A stretch of DNA of 64,000 nucleotides. Origin: Actinophytocola algeriensis. GTDB lineage: Bacteria > Actinomycetota > Actinomycetes > Mycobacteriales > Pseudonocardiaceae. The notes beneath the pieces were generated by a model, which did not search any database, was not told the origin of the DNA, and saw only the letters and a list, made by a program, of their open reading frames with translations. Shown piece by piece: positions 39,159 to 48,157 of the stretch. The stretch covers positions 257,698-321,697 of the forward strand of contig NZ_JACHJQ010000006.1 of the NCBI RefSeq assembly GCF_014203735.1, in the 5' to 3' direction. Numbering within the stretch: the first letter of the stretch is position 1; each line of letters starts with the position of its first letter. A program made the position numbers and the translations under genes.

Positions 39159-39877
39159 GAGCGTCCCTCCAGGTGCGCGGCGACCAGGTCGAGCCCACCG
39201 GAAGCCTCGAACACGCTGAAGTGCCGGGCTTTCTCGAAGATGTGCAGGCGTGCGCCGGGGATGCCCTCGGCGAGCGTGCCGGCCATCGCGGGCGGGGTCG
39301 CGTAGTCGTGCTCACCGACCACCACGAGCGTCCGCGCCGTGATCCCGGGCAGCAGCGCGGTGCCGTCGAACGCGCCGAGGGCGAGGCAGGCCTGCGCGTG
39401 CGCGCGGGAGTCGGTCGCGATGAACAGCTCCGACACCCGCTTGACCTCTGCCGGGTCCTCCTTGGCGAAGGCCGGGGAGAACCAGCGGTCCACCTGGAAC
39501 GCGAGCTGCCGGTCGCGTGGTTTGTGGATGGCGTTGTCGGCGCGGTCGGCCCACGCGGTCACCTTGCCGGGGCCGTAGTCGGCGGTGGTGTCGGCGAGCA
39601 CGAGCCGGTCGACCAGCTCCGGCCGCGTCCCCGCCAGCGCGATCGCCACGCAGCCGCCCATGGACATGCCTGCCACCGCGACCGGACCGTCGGCACGGGC
39701 CTCGACCAGCGCGGCCGCGTCGGCGGCCAGGTCCTCGATGGTGAACGGCGAACCGTCCCAGGTGGACTCGCCGTGGCCGCGGGCGTCCATGGCGACCGAC
39801 GGCACGGCCAGCCGTTCCTGGAGCGGCTGCCACAGGCCACCGGACATGGCGAGCGAGTGCAGGAGCAGTGCTTTCAT
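39155..39877 (-). CDS. alpha/beta-hydrolase in the catabolic operon
   Basis: 240 residues. Nucleophile elbow GMSMGG, acid in VVGEHDYATP and a late ARHFS histidine. It resembles 3-oxoadipate enol-lactonase and N-formylmaleamate deformylase (NicD) classes. ATGA overlaps join it to both neighbours. In a ring-cleavage pathway it would hydrolyse a lactone, ester or formamide intermediate. Confidence 0.85.
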   Translation of the reverse strand: MKALLLHSLAMSGGLWQPLQERLAVPSVAMDARGHGESTWDGSPFTIEDLAADAAALVEARADGPVAVAGMSMGGCVAIALAGTRPELVDRLVLADTTADYGPGKVTAWADRADNAIHKPRDRQLAFQVDRWFSPAFAKEDPAEVKRVSELFIATDSRAHAQACLALGAFDGTALLPGITARTLVVVGEHDYATPPAMAGTLAEGIPGARLHIFEKARHFSVFEASGGLDLVAAHLEGRS

Positions 39878-40338
39878 CGCGGGGACCGCCGTTCCGCCGC
39901 CGCCGCGACCGCTTTCCGGATCTCCGGGTAGGTGCCGCAGCGGCAGATGTTGCCCTCCAGGTGCTCGGTGATCTGGCACTCGCTGGGCCTGGCGTTCTCC
40001 GCCAGCAGCTCACGGGACATCAGCACGAAACCGGGGATGCAGTAGCCGCACTGGGCAGCGTCACAGTCCACGAAGGACGACACGACGTCGTCGGTCTCGT
40101 CCAGGCCCTCCGCGGTGGTCAGCTCGGCGCCGTCGTAGCGGACGGCGAGCGCGAGGCAGCTGGACACGCTCATGCCGCCGGACAGCACGGTGCACGCCCC
40201 GCACGCGCCGACACCGCAGCCCTCGCGGACGCTGGTGGTGCCGACCTTCTCGCGCAGCACGTCGAGCAGCAACGCGTCGTCCTCGACGTCCAGGAAGTGC
40301 TCGACCCCGTTGACCTTCACGGTGATCTGTGTGGTCAC
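39874..40338 (-). CDS. [2Fe-2S] subunit of a molybdenum hydroxylase
   Basis: 154 residues from GTG 40338, with GGAGGAG just upstream. The plant-type cluster ligands are in CGVGACGAC with a further Cys (VSSC). The second cluster is CGYC and ICRCGT. This is the small, electron-transfer subunit of the xanthine dehydrogenase/CO dehydrogenase family. It overlaps the large-subunit and hydrolase genes by 4 bp each. Confidence 0.95.
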   Translation of the reverse strand: MTTQITVKVNGVEHFLDVEDDALLLDVLREKVGTTSVREGCGVGACGACTVLSGGMSVSSCLALAVRYDGAELTTAEGLDETDDVVSSFVDCDAAQCGYCIPGFVLMSRELLAENARPSECQITEHLEGNICRCGTYPEIRKAVAAAAERRSPR

Positions 40339-42647
40339 TTCTCCTCCAGTGTCCATGGGTCGCTCCGCTCCAGAGCGGCCACGATGGACTCCGGAGTCAG
40401 CGGCAGAGTGGTGATGCGCACGCCGAGCGCGTCGCGGACGGCGTTGGCGATCGCGGGGGCGATGCCGAGGATGCCGGTCTCCCCAACACCTTTCGCGCCG
40501 AACGGGCCGGTGGCGTGCGGGCTCTCGACGATGATCGGCGTGAGCTTGTCGGGCAGGTCCTTGATGGACGGCAGCTGGTAGTCGAGCAGCGTGCCGTTGA
40601 TCACCTGGCCCTGGTCGAGCACGAGCTGGTCGAACAGCGCGTGCCCGATGCCCATGATCGCGGCGCCGGACAGCTGCTGTTCGACGAGCTTCGGGTTGAT
40701 CGCCTTGCCCACGTCCCCCGCGACCGCGAGGTGTTCGAGGTGGACGCGGCCCGTCGCGGTGTCGACCGTGAGCTGGACGCCGACGGCACCGGCGAACCAG
40801 TGCTCGGTCGCCTTCTCCGAGCGGCCGGTCTCCTTGTCGTAGGGCACCCACTCGGTGGTGTAGTTGGCCTCGGCGGTGACGGTCGCGCCACGCGCGCCGA
40901 AGTGGCCGTGGATCAGCTCCGGGATCGTGACGTGCGCGTCGCCGTGGTGCAGGCCGTCGGCGTCCAACGTCACGTCGTCCGCGCCGAAGTGCTGCGCGGC
41001 GAAGCCGATCAGCTTGGTGCGCATGGCTTCCGCGACCTTCCGCACCGCGTTGCCGGTGTGGTAGGTCGAGCGGCTGCCCGCGGTGATCGTGTCGTACGGG
41101 GTGGCGTCGGTGTCGGCCCGCACGACGTGGATCCGCGCGGAGTCGAGGCACAGCACGTCGGCGGCGATCTGCGCCATGATCGTGTCGCTGCCCTGTCCCA
41201 TGTCGACGGTGCTGATCAGCAGCGTCGCGGACGCGTCCTGGTTCATCTGCAGCACGGCGTTGGCGATCGTCGGCGTCAGCACGGCCTTCACGCCGACCGC
41301 GACCCCGCGGCCGCGCTTGACGCGCCCGTCGCCACGCTCGATCGGCTGGTCCCATCCGATCGCGTTCGCGACCGCGTCCAGGCAGCCGACGAAGTCGGCA
41401 CTGTGCATCGTGGTGCCCATCGGTGCCTCGTCGCCCTCGCGCAGGAGGTGGCGGCGGCGGAACTCGACGGGGTCCGCGCCCAGCCGGTGCGCGAGTTCGT
41501 CGATCAGCGACTCGTGCGACCACGTCACCTGCGGCACGCCGAACCCGCGGAACGGCCCGGCCGACGGCTTGTTCGTGTACACGCAGCGGGACCGCACGCT
41601 CGCGTTCGCGATCCGGTACGGGCCGGACGCGACCATGCCGGACTTGGCGGTGATGCGCGGGCCGACGTCGGCGTACGCGCCGGTGTCGTACCGGACGTCG
41701 GCGATCGCGCTGACCAGGTTGCCGTCCGCGTCGGCGGTCATGCTGGACGTGACCCCGGCCCCGTGCCGGGTGGTGAGGAGGAACGACTCCTCCCGCGACG
41801 CGACGAGCCGGACCGTGCGGCCGGTGGTCCACGCCAGCGCGGCCGCCAGGGGTTCGAGCCGGTCGTACATCTTCGCGCCGAAGCTGCCACCGAGCGGTTT
41901 CGTCGTGATCCGCACCCGGGACAGCGGCAGGTCCAGCAGGTCGGACACGGTCTGCCGGACGTACGACGGGGTCTGCGTGGTGGTCAGCATCTCCAGGCGG
42001 CCGGCGTCCACCCACGCGATCGTGCACGGCAGCTCGATCGGCACGTGGTGGGTCGGCGGCGCCCAGAACTCGCCGGTCACCGTGGCGGCACCGGCGTCGC
42101 GGGCGGCGGCCGCGTCACCGTGGCGCAGGTTGTACTCGTAGTTCACGTTGGTGTCGCGGACCCCGCGCAGGTGCTTCAGGTCGCCGAACACCGACGACGG
42201 ACGCAGCTCGTCGTGCACGTACGCGTCGCCGTCGAGCGCGTCACGCAGGTCGTAGACCGGCGGCAGCTCCTCGTAGTCCACCCACACGGCGTCGGCGGCG
42301 GCGCGGGCGGTCTTCAGGTCCGCGGCGAGCACGGCGGCGACCGGTTCGCCGACGTACCGGACCTTCTCGTGCGCGAGACCGGGCTGGTCGGCGAACGCCG
42401 GGCCGGTGAGGATGCGGTCGCCGAGCTGCTTGTACAGGTCGAGCCCGGTGACGACGGCGTACACGCCCGGCATGGCCAGTGCCTCGTCGACGTGCACCTC
42501 GCCGATCCGCGCGTGCGGCGCGGTGCTGCGGTGCAGCGCGACGTGCGCGGCGGTGCCGACGGGCTGGTCGCCGACGTGCGAGACGAGCCCGCGCACCCGG
42601 CCCGGCAGGTCGAAACGCGGCCGGGAACGGCCGACTTGGTCACCCAT
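40335..42647 (-). CDS. molybdopterin-binding large subunit of a Mo hydroxylase
   Basis: 770 residues. Family blocks: VRYVGEPVAAVLA, QTPSYVRQTVSDLL, GGSFGAKMYDRLEP, RGFGVPQVTW, TVDMGQGSDTIMAQIAADVL and the catalytic Glu in GAKGVGETG. It hydroxylates an aromatic heterocycle or aldehyde. The active-site loop reads PFRGFGVPQ and not the CSFR-type loop of CO dehydrogenase. Operon order is large, small, with the FAD subunit upstream, which differs from the usual medium-small-large order. Substrate probably shared with the UbiD enzyme. Confidence 0.95.
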   Translation of the reverse strand: MGDQVGRSRPRFDLPGRVRGLVSHVGDQPVGTAAHVALHRSTAPHARIGEVHVDEALAMPGVYAVVTGLDLYKQLGDRILTGPAFADQPGLAHEKVRYVGEPVAAVLAADLKTARAAADAVWVDYEELPPVYDLRDALDGDAYVHDELRPSSVFGDLKHLRGVRDTNVNYEYNLRHGDAAAARDAGAATVTGEFWAPPTHHVPIELPCTIAWVDAGRLEMLTTTQTPSYVRQTVSDLLDLPLSRVRITTKPLGGSFGAKMYDRLEPLAAALAWTTGRTVRLVASREESFLLTTRHGAGVTSSMTADADGNLVSAIADVRYDTGAYADVGPRITAKSGMVASGPYRIANASVRSRCVYTNKPSAGPFRGFGVPQVTWSHESLIDELAHRLGADPVEFRRRHLLREGDEAPMGTTMHSADFVGCLDAVANAIGWDQPIERGDGRVKRGRGVAVGVKAVLTPTIANAVLQMNQDASATLLISTVDMGQGSDTIMAQIAADVLCLDSARIHVVRADTDATPYDTITAGSRSTYHTGNAVRKVAEAMRTKLIGFAAQHFGADDVTLDADGLHHGDAHVTIPELIHGHFGARGATVTAEANYTTEWVPYDKETGRSEKATEHWFAGAVGVQLTVDTATGRVHLEHLAVAGDVGKAINPKLVEQQLSGAAIMGIGHALFDQLVLDQGQVINGTLLDYQLPSIKDLPDKLTPIIVESPHATGPFGAKGVGETGILGIAPAIANAVRDALGVRITTLPLTPESIVAALERSDPWTLEEK

Positions 42648-43455
42648 GGTCGCGGTCCTTCCACGCGCGGCGGACGGCGTCCTCGACGGTCACCCGCGCG
42701 AGCCTGCGCTTGTACTCGGCGCCGCCTCGGACGTCCGGGATCGGGTCGAGCACGGGCTCGACGGCGGCGATGGCGGCGTCGACGGCGCCCTGGTCGTCGA
42801 GGCCCGCGATGTCGGCGGTCACGTACACCGGCACCGGCGCGACCGCACCGAGTCCGATGTGGACGGTCCGGTCGTCGAGCAGCACGGCGGCCGACGCGCA
42901 CGGCCAGTCGTTCTCACCGAGCGACGAGTTCTTCTCGAAGTGGTACCCGGCGCTCGCGTCCTGGTTGGGGATCCGCACCCCGGACACCAGCTCGCCGGGT
43001 TCGAGCGCGGTCTCCTGGAAGTCGGTGAAGAACTCCCGGACCGGGATCTCCCGCGTGCCGCCGGCACTCGTGGCCAGCACGACCGCGTCCAGCACGAGCA
43101 GCGCGGTCGGCGGGTCGAGCCGGTAGTCGCCGTGAGCCAGGTTGCCACCGACGCTGGCGGTGTTCCGGACGCGGGGGTTCGCGACGTGCCGGTACGCGTC
43201 GGCGGCGAGCGGTGGGGCCGCGGTCTCCATGCGGCGGATCGACACCATGGGACCGACGGTCACACCGCGGTCGTCCGCGGTGACCTCGCGCAGGCCCGGC
43301 ACGGTGGCGAGGTCGACGAAGTGGTCGGCGAACAGGATGCCCTGCTTGATCAGGATCTGGATGGCGGTACCGCCGCCGTAGACCATCGCGTTGTCCAAAC
43401 CGGACAGCAGCTCGACGGCCTCGTCGAGGGAGCCGGGGCGGTGCAGCTGGGCCAT
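42640..43455 (-). CDS. FAD-binding medium subunit of the Mo hydroxylase
   Basis: 271 residues. The FAD motifs are VYGGGTAIQILIKQG and the NTASVGGNLAHGDYRLDPPT stretch, the CutM/XdhB pattern. It passes electrons from the iron-sulfur subunit to an acceptor. ATG 43455 overlaps the CoxG stop by one base and its end overlaps the large subunit by 8 bases. Confidence 0.94.
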   Translation of the reverse strand: MAQLHRPGSLDEAVELLSGLDNAMVYGGGTAIQILIKQGILFADHFVDLATVPGLREVTADDRGVTVGPMVSIRRMETAAPPLAADAYRHVANPRVRNTASVGGNLAHGDYRLDPPTALLVLDAVVLATSAGGTREIPVREFFTDFQETALEPGELVSGVRIPNQDASAGYHFEKNSSLGENDWPCASAAVLLDDRTVHIGLGAVAPVPVYVTADIAGLDDQGAVDAAIAAVEPVLDPIPDVRGGAEYKRRLARVTVEDAVRRAWKDRDHG

Positions 43456-44114
43456 CAACGCCCCCGCCTCAGCACAGCGACCAGCAGTGCCACGACCGAG
43501 ATGACGGTCGCGACCACAGCGAGCTGCCGCGTGGTGGCGATCGCGAGATCGTGGGACGGGACGGCAGCGGGCTGGGTGGCGGCAGGCTGTGCGGCCACCG
43601 TCACCGCCTTCTTCCTCGGCTTCTCCTTCGGCCGGACCTCCTCGACCGGCGCACCGCACGCGATCGCGAGTGAACGGGCGAACTCCAGTTCCACCTCGCG
43701 GCTGCGGCGCCGGATGATCGGTTCGCCGAGGCGGCCGAGCTTGCCCCACAGCGCCATGTCCATCCGGTAGCCGATCACGGACTTCTCGTCCCCGTCCTGG
43801 CGGACCGACAGCGTGGCGTCGATCTTGATGGAGCTGCCCAGCCTGCGGTCCTCACCCTTGAGGACGGCCGTGACCTCCTTGCGGTCGTCGGCGTCGCTGA
43901 TCGACTGGATCGACGCGGAGAAGCCCGCCGAGAAGCGCACGTGTGCGACCTCGTTGACCAGGCGGCCCGTGTAGGTCGCGTCGTCGACGCGGACCAGCTC
44001 CTCGCAGCCTGGGATGCAGCCGCGCATGACCTCCGGATCGAAGAAGAGCGGGAACACCTTCGACGGCGCCGCGGGGACGGAGAACTCGGACGCAAGTTTC
44101 ATGTAGACCGCCAT
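43455..44114 (-). CDS. coxG: CoxG-like membrane anchor
   Basis: 219 residues. An SRPBCC/CoxG domain (FPLFFDPEVMRGCIPGCEEL, GKLGRLGEPIIRR) is followed by an Ala/Pro linker and one C-terminal helix. CoxG proteins anchor Mo hydroxylases to the membrane and connect them to quinone. First gene of the leftward operon. Confidence 0.92.
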   Translation of the reverse strand: MAVYMKLASEFSVPAAPSKVFPLFFDPEVMRGCIPGCEELVRVDDATYTGRLVNEVAHVRFSAGFSASIQSISDADDRKEVTAVLKGEDRRLGSSIKIDATLSVRQDGDEKSVIGYRMDMALWGKLGRLGEPIIRRRSREVELEFARSLAIACGAPVEEVRPKEKPRKKAVTVAAQPAATQPAAVPSHDLAIATTRQLAVVATVISVVALLVAVLRRGR

Positions 44115-44129
44115 ACGAGACTAGTTGTC

Positions 44130-44144
44130 CTGTCAGCGGGACAG
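44130..44144. promoter_or_regulatory. candidate IclR-type site in divergent spacer
   Basis: CTGTC-agcgg-GACAG lies 15 bases upstream of the CoxG start. The neighbouring TTGTCCTG (44125-44132) reappears inverted as CAGGACAA around 44223-44231, near the solute-binding-protein side. Repeated half-sites across the 151-bp divergent spacer suit joint control of both operons by the IclR protein. Confidence 0.4.
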
Positions 44145-44265
44145 TAGGTCTCCCGTAACAGACTGTCAAGCCGGACGAATCAGGCCTTGACGCGCTCGGA
44201 ACCCCCTCCTAGCATCCGCTCCACAGGACAATGAGTGTCGTATAGAGGACCAGGGAGTTTCCCCC

Positions 44266-45225
44266 ATGGCCACCATCCCCAAGCTCGCCGCCGTCGCGGC
44301 CCTCCTCGTGCTGGCGAGCGCCTGCGGCTCCGGCCCCGGCGCCGCCTCCGACGACGGCGACCCCCGCACGCTGCGCATCGCGCACAACTCCAACGCCGCC
44401 GCGCTGCCCGTGCAGGTGGCCATGGCGGAGGGCATCTTCGCCAAGCACGACCTGAAGGTCGAGTTCACCAAGGTCGAGAACATCGGCACGCTGCCGGGCA
44501 CGCTCGGCCGCTCGTTCGACATCGCGCTCTCCGTGCCGACGACCGTGATCGCCGCGGCACAGCAGGGGATTCCGGTCACGCAGGTGTCCGGCGCGACCAT
44601 CGACGTCCAGGACAACCCGACCGGTTTCGTGATCGGGTCGAAGAAGTCCGGGGTCACCGACATCAAGCAGCTGGCGGGCAAGACGCTCGGTGTGCTGACC
44701 GAGACCGGCACCACGCACATCGCGACCAAGGCGTGGCTGAAGCAGGAGGGTGTCGACCCAGCGAGCGTCAAGATCGTCCAGGTGGACGGGCCCGCGCAGG
44801 CAGACCAGCTCGCGGCGGGCCGGGTGGACGCGGTCGAGACCGTGATGCCGTTCGCCACCGGCATCCTGGCCGACCCGAACGCGGTGAACCTCGGCGACCC
44901 GTACCTGGAGCTGGCGCCCGAGCTGTCGGCCATCCTGTGGATCGCGAAGCAGGACTTCGCCGCGCGGAACGCCGACGTGCTCAAGGACTTCCGCGCCTCG
45001 CTCGACGAGGCCGAGGAGTTCATCACCGGCAACGACGAGAAGGCGCGGGCGGTGCTCAAGGACTACACCGGCCTGCCGGACGCGGCGATCAAGGCCGCGA
45101 AGCTGCCGACCTACACCACCGAGATCCGCCCGCAGGACATGACGGTCTGGCTGGCGGCCATGAGGGAGGCCGACGGCTTCACCGGTGACGTCGACCTCGA
45201 CGCACTCGTCACCTCGGCGGACTGA
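44266..45225 (+). CDS. SsuA/NMT1-like solute-binding lipoprotein
   Basis: 319 residues. Lipobox LASAC, then the ABC nitrate/sulfonate/taurine-type fold (LRIAHNSNAAALPVQVAMAE, GKTLGVLTETGTTH, VDAVETVMPFATGIL). It captures a small organic acid or amide for the ABC transporter encoded just downstream. Only two bases separate it from the amidase gene, which suggests that the amidase acts on the imported compound. Confidence 0.93.
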   Translation: MATIPKLAAVAALLVLASACGSGPGAASDDGDPRTLRIAHNSNAAALPVQVAMAEGIFAKHDLKVEFTKVENIGTLPGTLGRSFDIALSVPTTVIAAAQQGIPVTQVSGATIDVQDNPTGFVIGSKKSGVTDIKQLAGKTLGVLTETGTTHIATKAWLKQEGVDPASVKIVQVDGPAQADQLAAGRVDAVETVMPFATGILADPNAVNLGDPYLELAPELSAILWIAKQDFAARNADVLKDFRASLDEAEEFITGNDEKARAVLKDYTGLPDAAIKAAKLPTYTTEIRPQDMTVWLAAMREADGFTGDVDLDALVTSAD

Positions 45226-45227
45226 CC

Positions 45228-45875
45228 ATGGCCGTCTGGGACGAGTTCGTACCACCCGGTGAGCTGGCACGCCTGCGGGACAGGGGTTTCGGCGGCCCGG
45301 TCGAGTTCGGCGAGCGCCCGGCGCTGCTGGTCGTGGACGTGACGCTGTCGTTCCTCAGCACCGACTACCCGACCGGCTGCGGCCAGGCGGGCTGGGACCG
45401 GCTGCCCGCGATCGTCAAGCTCGTCGACCACGCGCGTGCGCTGGGCATCCCCCGGGTGTTCACGTGCGGGTCGGCGCCGGACGCGGTGTTCGTGGGCGGC
45501 GCGGTGAAGCTGTCGAGCGATCCGGAGATCGCGCGGCGGGTGCACGGGGCACCGTTCCCGGCGGAGCTGGCGGCGAGGGACGACGAGTACGTGCTGTCGA
45601 AGGCCAAGGCCAGCGCGTTCTTCGGCACGCCACTGCCGACCTATCTGACCCAGCGCGGTGTCGACACGCTGGTCGTGTGCGGCACCACCACGTCCGGCTG
45701 CGTGCGGGCCACCGTCGTCGACGCGGCCTCGTACGGCTTCCGCGTGCTGGTCGCGGAGGACGCGTGCTTCGACCGGTCACCGTTCGCGCACGCGGCGAAC
45801 CTCTTCGACATCCAGCTGAAGTACGGGTCCGTTGTGGACACCGCGCGCGCGACAGAGCTGATGGGACTGCCATGA
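45228..45875 (+). CDS. isochorismatase-family amidohydrolase (N-carbamoylsarcosine/maleamate amidase-like)
   Basis: 215 residues. The catalytic triad is visible: Asp in LLVVDVTLSF, Lys in LSKAKASAFFGTP, Cys in TTTSGCVRATVVDAAS. The sequence is closest to N-carbamoylsarcosine amidase and NicF-type maleamate amidases. It would release ammonia from an amide intermediate of the catabolic route. It overlaps the ABC ATPase start (ATGA). Confidence 0.88.
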   Translation: MAVWDEFVPPGELARLRDRGFGGPVEFGERPALLVVDVTLSFLSTDYPTGCGQAGWDRLPAIVKLVDHARALGIPRVFTCGSAPDAVFVGGAVKLSSDPEIARRVHGAPFPAELAARDDEYVLSKAKASAFFGTPLPTYLTQRGVDTLVVCGTTTSGCVRATVVDAASYGFRVLVAEDACFDRSPFAHAANLFDIQLKYGSVVDTARATELMGLP

Positions 45876-46645
45876 TCTCCTGCGACGACCTCTCGGTCAC
45901 GCTGCCCGGCGCGAACGGGCCGGTGAACATCCTGTCCGGTGTGCACTTGCGGGTGGCGAAGGGCGAGTTCGTGTCGGTGCTCGGCACGTCCGGCTCCGGC
46001 AAGACCACCCTGCTGCGCGTGCTCGGCGGGCTGCAGTCCGCGACGGGCGGCCGGATCACGTGCGACGGGGTGGACATCGCCGGCCCGCCGGACGGCGTGG
46101 TCACCGTGTTCCAGGACTACGCGCACTCGCTGCTGCCGTGGCGGACCGTGCGCCGCAACGTGGCGCTGGGCATCGAGAAGCTCGACAAGACCGAACGGGA
46201 CAGCCGCGTCGACGAGGCGCTCGCGATGGTCGGGCTGTCCGAACGGGACGGTGAGTACCCGTGGCGGCTCTCGGGTGGCATGCAACAGCGGGTGCAGATC
46301 GCAAGGGCCCTGGCCATGCGGCCGCGCGTGCTGCTGATGGACGAGCCGTTCGGCGCGCTCGACGCCATGACGAAGGCGTCGCTGCAGGACCAGCTCCAGC
46401 AGGTGGCCGAGCTGACCGGCACGACGGTCGTGTTCGTCACGCACGACGTCGAGGAGGCCGTCTACCTGTCCGACCGGCTGGTCGTGCTGAGCGGCAGCCC
46501 GGCGAACATCGGGCTGTCGCTCGACGTGCCACTGCCCCGGCCACGCGACCAGATCGCCACCAAGGAACGCGCCGACTACCTCGAACTGCGGCACGAGGTG
46601 TACGCGGCGCTCGGTCACAAGGTCGGTGAGCGCGCCAGTGGCTGA
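45872..46645 (+). CDS. SsuB-type ABC ATPase
   Basis: 257 residues. Walker A GTSGSGKTT, Q-loop FQDYAHSLLPW, signature LSGGMQQRVQIARAL, Walker B LLMDEPFGALD, H-loop THDVEEAVYLSDR. Nitrate/sulfonate/taurine importer class. Starts within the amidase stop and overlaps the next permease by 20 bases. Confidence 0.95.
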   Translation: MISCDDLSVTLPGANGPVNILSGVHLRVAKGEFVSVLGTSGSGKTTLLRVLGGLQSATGGRITCDGVDIAGPPDGVVTVFQDYAHSLLPWRTVRRNVALGIEKLDKTERDSRVDEALAMVGLSERDGEYPWRLSGGMQQRVQIARALAMRPRVLLMDEPFGALDAMTKASLQDQLQQVAELTGTTVVFVTHDVEEAVYLSDRLVVLSGSPANIGLSLDVPLPRPRDQIATKERADYLELRHEVYAALGHKVGERASG

Positions 46646-47402
46646 ACGTGTGAACGTGCTCGGCGCGGCGGTGTTCGTGTTCGGGCTGGGGTTGTGGGAG
46701 CTGCTGGTACGCACCGGCCTGCTCACGTTCACCTACCTGCCGCCGCCGTCGGAGGTGGCAGTCGGGCTCGGTGAGCTGTTGGGCAACGGCGAGCTGGGCA
46801 CGGCACTCGGGCACACGCTGTTCGCCGCGCTGACCGGCTGGGCCGTCGCCGGGCTCGTCGGCGTCGCGGCCGGGTCGGTGCTCGGGCTGGTCCGTCCGGT
46901 GTGGACGTACTCGATGGCGAGCCTGGAGGCGTTGCGGGCACTGCCGATCGTCGCGTTCGTGCCGGTCGCCGTGCTGCTGTTCGGGTTCTCCGTGCAGACC
47001 GAGATCATGGTGGCGTTCTACGCGGCGCTGTGGCCGATCCTGCTGAACACGATCAACGGCATGCGCACCGAGGGACGGCTGGTGGAGACCGGGCGGGTGC
47101 TGAAGCTGTCCCGCGCGGCGGTGCTGTGGAAGATCCAGCTGCCCGCCGCGACCGCCACCATCGTCGTCGGGTTGCGGCTGGGCCTGTCCACGTCACTGGT
47201 GCTGACGCTCGTGGCCGAGATGGTCGGCAACCCGGCCGGGCTCGGGTTCCTGCTGGTCACGAAGGGCCAGGCGCTGCAGCCGGGCCAGATGTTCGCCGCG
47301 GTGTTCGTCATCGGCGTCACCGGGATCATCCTCAACGGACTCGTCATGGGCGCGGCCCGGCTGGCCTTCCGCGGTCAGCTGGCCTCGGCCGGGGAGGCGT
47401 GA
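46626..47402 (+). CDS. SsuC-type ABC permease 1
   Basis: 258 residues, about six membrane segments. The BPD_transp_1 EAA loop is present (RVLKLSRAAVLWKIQLPAA). GTG 46626 lies inside the ATPase gene. It forms a heterodimer with the next permease. The TGATG overlap with the next gene indicates coupled translation. Confidence 0.92.
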   Translation: MSAPVAERVNVLGAAVFVFGLGLWELLVRTGLLTFTYLPPPSEVAVGLGELLGNGELGTALGHTLFAALTGWAVAGLVGVAAGSVLGLVRPVWTYSMASLEALRALPIVAFVPVAVLLFGFSVQTEIMVAFYAALWPILLNTINGMRTEGRLVETGRVLKLSRAAVLWKIQLPAATATIVVGLRLGLSTSLVLTLVAEMVGNPAGLGFLLVTKGQALQPGQMFAAVFVIGVTGIILNGLVMGAARLAFRGQLASAGEA

Positions 47403-48148
47403 TGCGCGGAACCCCTGTTCGCGGGTTGATCCCCCTGGTGGTGCTGCTGGTGCTGTGGGAGGTGCTCGGCGACCCGGCGTCGCCGTACTTCCCGCCACCG
47501 TCCACGTGGGTCGACGGGGTTTCACCCTTGGTCGAGAGCGACAGGCTCCTGCCGGCCATCGGTGACACGTCGCTCACGTTCGTGCTCGGACTGTTCATCG
47601 CGACCGTGCTCGGTTCGCTCGTCGGGACCCTCGTCGGCGCGTCGCGGCCGGTGGACCGCGCGCTGTCGCCGAGCCTGGAGTTCCTGCGTGCGCTGCCCGC
47701 GGCGTCGCTGGTGCCGGTGGCCGCGCTGGTGCTCGGGTACACGGCGCAGATGAAGCTGGTGGTCGTGGTGCTGCCCGCCATGTGGCCGATCCTGCTGACC
47801 TGCCGGTCGGCGCGGCGGTCGCTGTCGCCGGTGCTGCTGGACACGCCACGCACGCTCGGACTGTCCGGTTGGGACCGGATGACGAAGGTGCTCACCCCGG
47901 CACTGCTGCCCGCGGTGCTGCTGGGCGTTCGGGTGGCGGCGCCGCTGGCACTGATCATCACGCTGCTGGTGGAGATCGTGACGAGGGTGAACGGTCTCGG
48001 CGCCGCACTGGGCGCCGCGCAGTCGAGCTTCCTGTCCGCGCAGGTGTACGGACTGCTCACGATCGCGGGGGTACTGGGGTTCGTGGTGAACTGGGTCGTC
48101 ACGCGTGCGGAGACCGCGGTGTCCCGCCGCATGCGTGGCACGACATAG
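47402..48148 (+). CDS. SsuC-type ABC permease 2
   Basis: 248 residues, about six membrane segments, and an EAA loop (TLGLSGWDRMTKVLTPALLPA). Paired with permease 1, it completes an importer with two different permeases, less usual for this class than one homodimeric SsuC. Confidence 0.92.
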   Translation: MRGTPVRGLIPLVVLLVLWEVLGDPASPYFPPPSTWVDGVSPLVESDRLLPAIGDTSLTFVLGLFIATVLGSLVGTLVGASRPVDRALSPSLEFLRALPAASLVPVAALVLGYTAQMKLVVVVLPAMWPILLTCRSARRSLSPVLLDTPRTLGLSGWDRMTKVLTPALLPAVLLGVRVAAPLALIITLLVEIVTRVNGLGAALGAAQSSFLSAQVYGLLTIAGVLGFVVNWVVTRAETAVSRRMRGTT

Positions 48149-48157
48149 GAGTCGTTC

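Noticed and set aside
40335-44114. Calling the first Mo hydroxylase a CO dehydrogenase because of CoxG
   Set aside because: The large subunit lacks the CSFR-type active-site loop of form-I CO dehydrogenase, and UbiD/hydrolase neighbours point to aromatic catabolism.
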